Origin: Candidatus Zixiibacteriota bacterium
GTDB taxonomy: Bacteria > SM23-81 > DAOVCL01
NCBI GenBank assembly: GCA_030670005.1
Contig: DAOVCL010000030.1
Location: 1-13,712, forward strand
Length of the DNA: 13,712 bases
Direction: 5' to 3'
In this document: piece by piece, positions 1-5,800 of the stretch
Position numbering within the stretch: the first letter of the stretch is position 1
Layout of the letters: each line of letters starts with the position of its first letter
Notes under the pieces: model-generated
Seen by the model: the letters and a program-made list of their open reading frames with translations, nothing else
The model's database searches: none
Told to the model about the DNA's origin: nothing
Made by a program: the position numbers and the translations under genes

Positions 1-102
1 TGGGGAGGAGAATCAGCTAAAGCTTAATGTGCCCTTTCCCTGAGGGGATGGATTGCCGCTGGTTTAGGCATAACGATTTGAATAAGAAGGGACGGGTAAT
101 CT
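1..102. other. Left-edge non-coding or gene-tail segment
   Basis: No gene can be assigned. One + strand frame stays open from base 2 to a TGA at 41-43 and would encode about 13 residues ending in LKLNVPFP. This could be the tail of an upstream gene, but it is too short to identify. The purine-rich stretch at about 87-97 (AGAAGGGACGGG) is the likely ribosome binding site for the hydrolase starting at 103. I see no convincing promoter. Confidence 0.3.
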
Positions 103-642
103 ATGCTTACTACAGAGAATACTGCTCTGCTGATTATTGATGTTCAGGGCAAATTGGCCCAGTTAATGCAGGGGAAAGAAGTGCTCTTTGAAAACCTCCA
201 GAGGATAATCAGGGGAGCGCAAATTCTGGGGATCCCAATTATCTGGACTGAACAGAACCCTAAGGGGTTGGGACCCACGATACCCGAAGTCGCTCATTTC
301 CTCTCCGATTATCAACCGATAGGTAAACTTAGCTTCAGTTGCTGTGGAAATGAGGATTTTATGAGAGAGCTTAGGGCACTGAATCGCAAGCAGATCTTGA
401 TTACGGGCATTGAAACGCACATCTGTGTTTATCAGACGGCTATGGATCTGATCAATTTGGGGTATGAAGTTGAGGTTGTTGCTGACGCTGTTTCCTCAAG
501 AACGGTAGAGAATAAAGAGATTGGGCTGGAGAAGATCAGAGATGGAGGTGGGAAATCGACGACTACAGAGACCGCGCTATTTGAATTGCTGAAGGTAGCA
601 GAAGGGGAGAAATTCAAGGAGATTCTCCAGATAATGAAGTAG
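103..642 (+). CDS. Isochorismatase-family cysteine hydrolase
   Basis: This 179-aa protein is a cytoplasmic member of the isochorismatase-like (cysteine hydrolase) superfamily, which includes isochorismatases, nicotinamidases, N-carbamoylsarcosine amidases and the YcaC group. The family catalytic triad is visible: Asp13 in ALLIIDVQ, Lys75 in IGKLSF and nucleophile Cys108 in IETHICVYQTA. The residues before Cys108 (GIETHIC) match the family's oxyanion/cis-peptide region. Length fits the small single-domain YcaC-like members (about 180-200 aa). There is no signal peptide. The start is supported by a purine-rich sequence 7-15 bases upstream. It is followed by a repeat-rich gap rather than a close downstream gene, so it may be monocistronic. 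The substrate cannot be deduced: the residues I see do not distinguish nicotinamide, isochorismate or other amide/ether substrates. Confidence 0.9.
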   Translation: MLTTENTALLIIDVQGKLAQLMQGKEVLFENLQRIIRGAQILGIPIIWTEQNPKGLGPTIPEVAHFLSDYQPIGKLSFSCCGNEDFMRELRALNRKQILITGIETHICVYQTAMDLINLGYEVEVVADAVSSRTVENKEIGLEKIRDGGGKSTTTETALFELLKVAEGEKFKEILQIMK

Positions 643-690
643 CCGCTGGGTCTATGAAGGCCAAGCTTGACTCTACCACTGAGAGGAGTG

Positions 691-725
691 AAACCTCCCG
701 CAGGTTTGGAACCTGCGGGAGGTTT
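691..725. repeat. Perfect 16-bp inverted repeat (hairpin)
   Basis: Arms at 691-706 and 710-725 are perfect reverse complements (AAACCTCCCGCAGGTT and its complement) with a 3-base loop. It lies about 50 bp after the hydrolase stop codon. The stem is strong, but the trailing bases (TTTAAGG) are only a weak U-tract. It may act as a terminator, and it also looks like a dispersed palindromic repeat. Confidence 0.75.
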
Positions 726-743
726 AAGGTCGTGGCCTGGCCC

Positions 744-803
744 GGTGTAGGAGGTATCTCCTGATGCCGATAATTATCGAGGTCGGGAGACCTCTCCCAC
801 ACC
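744..803. repeat. 60-bp imperfect palindrome
   Basis: The stretch is centred on the perfect palindrome GATAATTATC (769-778). Its two 25-base flanks match each other as reverse complements at about two thirds of positions, with GGTGT and ACACC at the outer ends. A smaller perfect hairpin (GAGGTC-GGGA-GACCTC) sits inside the right half at about 779-794. No gene is present in the 643-930 gap. This is probably a second dispersed palindromic element beside the one at 691-725. Confidence 0.6.
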
Positions 804-930
804 CTTACAGTTTCCGGGGTTCAGTTTCTATGATTAGGGGAAAATCCGTGACAACTGATTCCTGACCCCTGCGAATGTTATTTTTGGAGATGAACCACAG
901 AGGACGAAAGTACCCATCCAACCTGATATT

Positions 931-2031
931 ATGAAGAGAAAACCGATAAAATTGGGGAAGATGGAGGTCAACCTTTTATGGTTTGACTCTATGGGGGCGA
1001 AATCTTCATCTTTCTTTGTGGAGACCCCGGATCTAAGGCTTTTAGTAGATCCTGGGGTGGCAGTAATGCAACCAAGCTACCCCTTACCAGAAGTAGAGAA
1101 AGAGAAACTGGCCGAGGAGGCCTTCCAGAGGATAGAGGAGGCAGCAGACAGGGCCGAGGCCATCTTTATCTCCCATTACCATTATGACCATCACACCCTG
1201 CCCTCCGGGGCAGAGGGAATATATGAAGGAAAGAGGCTATGGGTTAAGGATCCAAACCAGTGGATAAATGGCTCCCAATGGAAGAGATCGAGGCTCTTCT
1301 TGGAGGAGCTTTACCTGATATTCCAGGGAGAAAACCCGGAGGATATACTCATCCCTCCGCAGAAGGGAGAATACCCCGATCCCTTGGCTAATCTTCCCTT
1401 GGTTAAGGGCAAAAAATGGGGTGACTACCAGCAGAGGAAAGAGGAGCTTTTGAAAAAGGGGAGAAAATGGTTCAGAAACCAGAGCAAAAAGTGGAGGGAG
1501 AACTTCCGGCTCAGGGAGTTTAAGGTGGGAGGTGTAGAGGTGAGATTTGCCGATGGGCAGTCCTTTACTGAGGGACGAACCAAGGTGAGGTTTACTAAGC
1601 CTCTCTTCCATGGGATCGAGTTCGCCAGATTGGGGTGGATTGTAGGTCTGGTGGTAGAATATGAAGGGCACAAGCTGCTCTATACCTCCGACCTGCAAGG
1701 CCCCCAAATTGAGGACTATGCCCAATGGATAATTGAGGAAAGCCCGGAACTTCTCATCGTAGATGGTCCCACCACCTATCTTCTGGGCTATATGCTCAAC
1801 CTGATCAACCTGAGAAGGGCAATTGACAATATGTGCAGGATCATCAGGGAATCATCTATTAAACTGATCATCTACGATCACCACAATCTCAGGGAGGCCA
1901 GATACAGGGAGCGGCTAAAAGATGTCTACCGCACAGCAAAAAGCCAGGGGAAAAGCCTCCTCACTGCTGCCGAGTGGTTTGGCCAGAAACCCCTCATTCT
2001 AAGGATCGGTCACAGTGCGAATAAGAAATGA
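931..2031 (+). CDS. Metallo-beta-lactamase-fold hydrolase, UPF0282-like
   Basis: This 366-aa protein has the metallo-beta-lactamase metal-binding signature ISHYHYDHH at residues 80-88 (His82, His84, Asp86, His87). Further likely ligands are His228 (PLFHG), Asp254 (YTSDLQG) and His317/His318 (YDHHN). The N-terminal pattern (LLWFDSMGAKS, FVET-DLRLLVDPGVA) and the long insert between the first motif and His228 recall the UPF0282 family, described mainly from archaea and of unknown function. Length is near that family's size, and there is no signal peptide, so a cytoplasmic enzyme is expected. The start is uncertain. The ATG at 931 lacks a well-placed Shine-Dalgarno sequence, whereas the ATG at 961 (residue 11) is where the family-like sequence begins, but its GGGGAAG is almost adjacent to the start. 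Neighbours give no functional hint. Confidence 0.82.
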   Translation: MKRKPIKLGKMEVNLLWFDSMGAKSSSFFVETPDLRLLVDPGVAVMQPSYPLPEVEKEKLAEEAFQRIEEAADRAEAIFISHYHYDHHTLPSGAEGIYEGKRLWVKDPNQWINGSQWKRSRLFLEELYLIFQGENPEDILIPPQKGEYPDPLANLPLVKGKKWGDYQQRKEELLKKGRKWFRNQSKKWRENFRLREFKVGGVEVRFADGQSFTEGRTKVRFTKPLFHGIEFARLGWIVGLVVEYEGHKLLYTSDLQGPQIEDYAQWIIEESPELLIVDGPTTYLLGYMLNLINLRRAIDNMCRIIRESSIKLIIYDHHNLREARYRERLKDVYRTAKSQGKSLLTAAEWFGQKPLILRIGHSANKK

Positions 2032-2038
2032 AATTTGA

Positions 2039-2060
2039 AGCCTGACCCTGTTTCTATTTA
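2039..2060. repeat. Degenerate partial copy of the GCCTGACCC repeat
   Basis: Just after the metallo-hydrolase stop, AGCCTGACCCTG followed by TTTCTATTTAC resembles the core of the 36-bp repeat at 2125-2160 in altered order. It suggests that repeat elements have inserted here more than once. The assignment rests on the shared AGCCTGACCC word and T-rich flank only. Confidence 0.4.
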
Positions 2061-2073
2061 CCTCCCTCTCCTG

Positions 2074-2125
2074 GTAGCCGCAGACTTCAGTCTGTGTCCT
2101 TTCGCAACCCAAAGGTTGCGGCTAC
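2074..2125. repeat. Cloverleaf-like palindromic repeat (three-way junction)
   Basis: A perfect 9-bp outer stem (GTAGCCGCA at 2074-2082, TGCGGCTAC at 2117-2125) encloses two further perfect hairpins: CAGAC-TTCA-GTCTG (2081-2094) and CGCAACC-CAAA-GGTTGCG (2103-2120). The first inner stem shares two bases with the outer one. The whole could fold as a three-way junction in single-stranded DNA or RNA. It directly abuts the 36-bp repeat starting at 2125. Confidence 0.75.
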
Positions 2126-2160
2126 TAATTTCTATTTTTCAGCCTGACCCCATTTTTACA
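2125..2160. repeat. 36-bp dispersed repeat, short copy
   Basis: These 36 bases are identical, base for base, to 9899-9934 and nearly identical to 10571-10606. The core words are CTAATTTC, TTTTTCAGCCTGACCCC and ATTTTTACA. Only the right-hand third of the longer ~96-bp repeat is present; its hairpin part is missing. The repeat ends exactly where recognisable short-chain dehydrogenase sequence begins, so its arrival may have truncated that gene. Confidence 0.85.
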
Positions 2161-2360
2161 TCACCTGCAATGCAGTAGCTCCTGGACCGGTGGATACCGG
2201 GCTCATAGATGCCGGCCTCAAGGAGAGGCTGAGAAGACTTACACCGCTAAATCGGATTACCAGGCCCGAGGAGGTTGCCTCTTGTGTCCTCTTTCTCATC
2301 GAAAACCGCTACATCACGGGGGAGACCATAGATGTGAATGGTGGAAGGTATATGGATTGA
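2160..2360 (+). pseudogene. C-terminal remnant of a short-chain dehydrogenase/reductase
   Basis: Reading + strand codons from 2160 to the TGA at 2358-2360 gives about 66 residues typical of the C-terminal third of a classical SDR (FabG-like). The string NAVAPGPVDTG matches the conserved N-x-V-x-P-G-x-V-x-T segment after the catalytic Tyr/Lys. RITRPEEVASCVLFL matches the family's R-x-x-x-P-E-E-V-A helix. ITGETIDVNGG matches the ITG-x-x-x-x-V-D-G-G C-terminal signature. The Rossmann fold, the TGxxxGxG cofactor motif and the YxxxK active site are all absent, and no start codon with a ribosome binding site is visible. Sequence before 2160 is the dispersed repeat. The reading frame has no internal stop, so the truncation may be fairly recent. 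A functional product is very unlikely. Confidence 0.85.
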
Positions 2361-2520
2361 CCTCCATCCCAGCTTGATGCTTTTTCATTTGATAGATTAA
2401 CCTACCTCCGAGTCTGAAATAACACATAACCGCTATCTGCTGCTAAGGAGCAATTTATGCATTGCCTCTATTAAAGTGACTCAGAGGAAAAAGCAGTAAA
2501 TCATAGGATCCTATAGCTCG
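2361..2520. other. Non-coding spacer after the SDR remnant
   Basis: No supported gene. The only items seen are a perfect 12-bp palindrome (ATAGGATCCTAT, 2503-2514) and a five-codon mini-ORF near 2457 preceded by AAGGAG, which I do not consider a gene. The stretch is A/T-rich. Confidence 0.4.
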
Positions 2521-2553
2521 ACATTTTGGAATTTCTCAGAAATTCCAAAATGT
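2521..2553. repeat. Perfect 16-bp inverted repeat
   Basis: Arms at 2521-2536 and 2538-2553 (ACATTTTGGAATTTCT and its exact complement) are separated by a single C. As RNA the central bases would open into a small loop. No U-run follows, so a dispersed palindrome or protein-binding site is as likely as a terminator. Confidence 0.75.
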
Positions 2554-2562
2554 AGTGGTAAT

Positions 2563-2586
2563 TTGAAGGGAGGAGGTCCCCTTCAA
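2563..2586. repeat. 8-bp stem hairpin
   Basis: TTGAAGGG (2563-2570) pairs with CCCTTCAA (2579-2586) across an 8-base loop containing GGAGG. It is the second of three consecutive hairpins between 2521 and 2635. Confidence 0.55.
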
Positions 2587-2607
2587 GGGTGACAGCGGAG
2601 CACGTAT

Positions 2608-2639
2608 GGGAGTATGGCCATACGCCCATACTCCCTTTT
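2608..2639 (+). terminator. Terminator-like hairpin with T-run
   Basis: GGGAGTATGG (2608-2617) pairs perfectly with CCATACTCCC (2626-2635) across an 8-base loop and is followed by TTTTG. The layout fits an intrinsic terminator that would insulate the downstream promoter from upstream transcription. The T-run is short, and the 3' sequence AAATTCC argues for modest efficiency. Confidence 0.45.
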
Positions 2640-2697
2640 GAAATTCCTCATCCAATTCAATCGATGTGGATAAGATAGAAAGGAGGATGTTTTAGGC

Positions 2698-2726
2698 TTG
2701 ACAATATCTCCTAAGAGCACTATATT
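2698..2726 (+). promoter_or_regulatory. Sigma70-type promoter of the cohesin/dockerin operon
   Basis: TTGACA at 2698-2703 is a perfect -35 box. After exactly 17 bases comes TATATT (2721-2726), a five-of-six match to the -10 consensus. Transcription would start near 2733, leaving a leader of about 165 nt before the GTG start at 2898. This assumes that the host's housekeeping sigma factor uses the canonical consensus. Confidence 0.65.
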
Positions 2727-2786
2727 CGGTTATATCAATATTTAGCTGATTTTGGGCCATTTAGAGGAGTAAAATATTCAAACTCT

Positions 2787-2817
2787 GAAAGGAGGTAATG
2801 CCTATATGAACAATTGA
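2787..2817 (+). other. Leader minigenes behind a perfect Shine-Dalgarno
   Basis: Within the predicted leader, GAAAGGAGGT (2787-2796) is a very strong ribosome binding site. It faces two overlapping tiny frames: ATG at 2798 reads M-P-I-stop, and ATG at 2806 reads M-N-N-stop (2806-2817). The second has a spacing of about 10 bases. Translation of a minigene could stall or load ribosomes upstream of the large gene. It may equally be coincidence or a relic of a lost gene start. Confidence 0.3.
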
Positions 2818-2897
2818 TTATTTCTTTTCTGTGGGGAAGAGTAATAGAAAACAGATTCTCTTCTCCAGTCTTCGAACAATCTTAAAGGGAGAGCAAA

Positions 2898-5800
2898 GTG
2901 AAAAAGCTTCGTTTAATCAAGTTAATTCTTTTCCTAACCCCCTTAATGGTTTTGGGGGCTACTGTATCCTCTCAAGGATGGGTGCAGGTCTCAGGAAATA
3001 TCACCTCTAACACCACCTGGTTCCGGGCGGACACCGTTTACTGGGTGGTAGGTGATGTGAGCATTCAGCCGGGGGTAACTCTTACCATAGAGCCTGGAGT
3101 GATAGTGAAGTTTAATCTCTACCGGCAGTTAAATGTCTATGGGAAGTTGATGGCAGCAGGAGGAAGCACCTCCGATTCCCTCATCTATTTCACCTCCATT
3201 AGAGATGACAATGTAGGGGGGGACACCAATGGAGATGGCAATGCCACTATCCCTGCCCAGAGGAACTGGAAATCTATTAAGTTCTATGACTCCAGCGATG
3301 ATAATAGTCTTCTTAAATGGTGCATCATCAGATATGGCGGCAATGGCAACATCGGAGTGATTGAGCTCTCAGATGCCAGCCCGACGATAGCCCATTCCAT
3401 TGTCGCAGAGGGATACTACGGGATAGCGTGCCGGGGAACCTCCAGCCCTCTAATCTCCCAAACGGAGATTCAGACTTGTATTATGACCCCAATAGCCATC
3501 ACCCTTGATGCTGATCCCATATTTGATGCCTTCGTCTTCTCCGAACGGGACAATGGATATGATGCCTTAGGCCTCCTGGGTGGGGATTTCTATGGCAGTT
3601 CATTTCTTCGTATCAGAGATGCCGTGGATGTGGAGAACATCACCTATCTCCTCCTGGAAAGCGTGACTATCAGGGAAGGGGCTACATATAGCATTCAGCC
3701 AGGGGTAGTGATCAAATTTCTGAATTACAATGTCGGCATCTTTGTGGAAGGGACCCTGGTGGCCGATGGAACCCAGGATAGCATCATAGTTTTCACCTCG
3801 GTTAAGGATGACAACTACGGCAATCCCCTGGATACCAACAACGATGGGTCTCAGACCTCCCCCTCCATCGGCGATTGGAGGAGAATAAAGTTTCTGGATA
3901 CCAGCATTGACCCCAATTGTATCCTGGACAACTGCGTGATAAAATTCGGCTCTTCGTACCACTACCCTTATCCTATGGGTGTGGTGGAGATAGATGATGC
4001 CAGTCCCACAGTCTCCAACTGTCTTATCTCAGACAACGAATATGGCATCTCCATCAGGGATCTTTCTAACCCTCAAATTACCGACAACCAGATAGTCAAC
4101 AGCAGGTATATCCCTATCCTGATGTCCATCTCTGCCAACCCTACCTTTTCCGGCAACCAGTTTGTCAACAACGGATATATCGCCCTGGGTATAATCGGGG
4201 ATGTCATAGCCGTTGATTCCCAGCTTCCCCAACGGAATGTGGCCGGCTATGAGAACATCACCTATCTGGTAAACAACAATGTGACCATAACCTCCGGGGC
4301 CAGAGTGACTATCCAGCCAGGCGTGGTGGTGAAGTTCAGGAGTTACAAGAAGATCCTGGTTGAGGGAGCCCTTGTCGCTGAGGGGACCCTGGACAGCCTC
4401 ATCGTCTTCACCTCAGAGAAGGATGACTACTACGGGAACCCCGGTGACACGAATGACGATGGCTCCTCGACGGTGCCCGCCCATAGTAACTGGGCGTCGT
4501 TGAACTTCTTGGACACTAGCGATGATGCGGTGTGTGTTCTGGGCTATTGCGTGATAAAATATGGGGGTTATAGTTCTTCAGGCGGTGTGGAGCTCTCCAA
4601 TGCCGGGCCTACTATCTCCCACTGTCTCATCGCTGATAACTACTACGGCATAGAGTGCGATGGAAACTCAGACCCAAACATCCTCGATAACCAGATAAGC
4701 TACTCCTACTCTACCCCCATCTATATGTCCCTAAAATCGAACCCCCATTTCTCAGGCAACAGCTTTGAGGCAAATGGCTACAAAGCTCTGGGGATAATTG
4801 AGGGCACCCTCTCCTCGGATGCTACTCTTTCCCCCCGCACCGTGGCTGGTATAGAGAATATGGCCTACCTGCTCCTAAATAGCCTCACCATCGGCCCTGG
4901 GGCCACTTTGACCATTAGACCAGGGGTGGTCATCAAACCACTTACTTATGGTCGCTCAATCACCGTGCAGGGTGGCCTTAGTGCCCAGGGGACCGCCGAC
5001 AGCCTGGTGGTCTTCACCTCAGTGAAAGACGACGCTTATGGGGGCGATACCAACAACGACGGCAGTCAGACCTCTCCCTCCGCCTCTGACTGGAGTCGGA
5101 TAAGATTCGAGGGCACCAGCATAGATTCTGTCTGTATGCTCGATCACTGCGCTATCCTCTTCGGGGGATGGTATTCAAGTAATCCATACAAAGGGATGAT
5201 TCAGGCCAATAGTGCCAGTCCGGTCATCTCCAATTGCACTATAGCTAATGCCTCCTATGGGATCGTCTGCCGGGGAACCTCATACCCTCAGATAACCGAC
5301 AACCAGATCCTGAACATTATCCATCTCCCCATAACTATTTCCCTGATTTCTGACCCTACATTTAGCGGTAACCAGCTTTTCAACAACGCCTACACCGCCT
5401 TAGGGATCTATGGGGAGACCTTAGCAGAAGATGTGACCATAAGGAGGAGAGACCTGGCCGGATACGAGAACATCACCTGGATGCTGGATGAGAACCTCTC
5501 CGTGACTTCGGGGGCAACCCTGACCATTGAACCAGGGGTAGTGATCAAGCCACGGGGAGTGAAGATGTTGACCGTGTGGGGAACTCTGGTGGCTGATGGG
5601 ACCCCGGATAGCCCCATCGTCTTCACCTCAGAGAAGGACGACTCCTACGGCAACCCTGAGGACACCAACAATGACGGCAGCATCACCCAGCCTGCGTCTG
5701 GGAACTGGTATTATATTAAATTCGAAGACACCAGCGATGACCTCAACTGTGTTTTTGACAACTGTGTAATCAGATATGGAGGACACTACAACCATGGAGG

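Noticed and set aside
2074..2125. Cloverleaf fold as a tRNA gene
   Set aside because: It is only 52 bp, has no anticodon arm, T-loop consensus or acceptor end, and is made of perfect palindromes typical of repeat elements.
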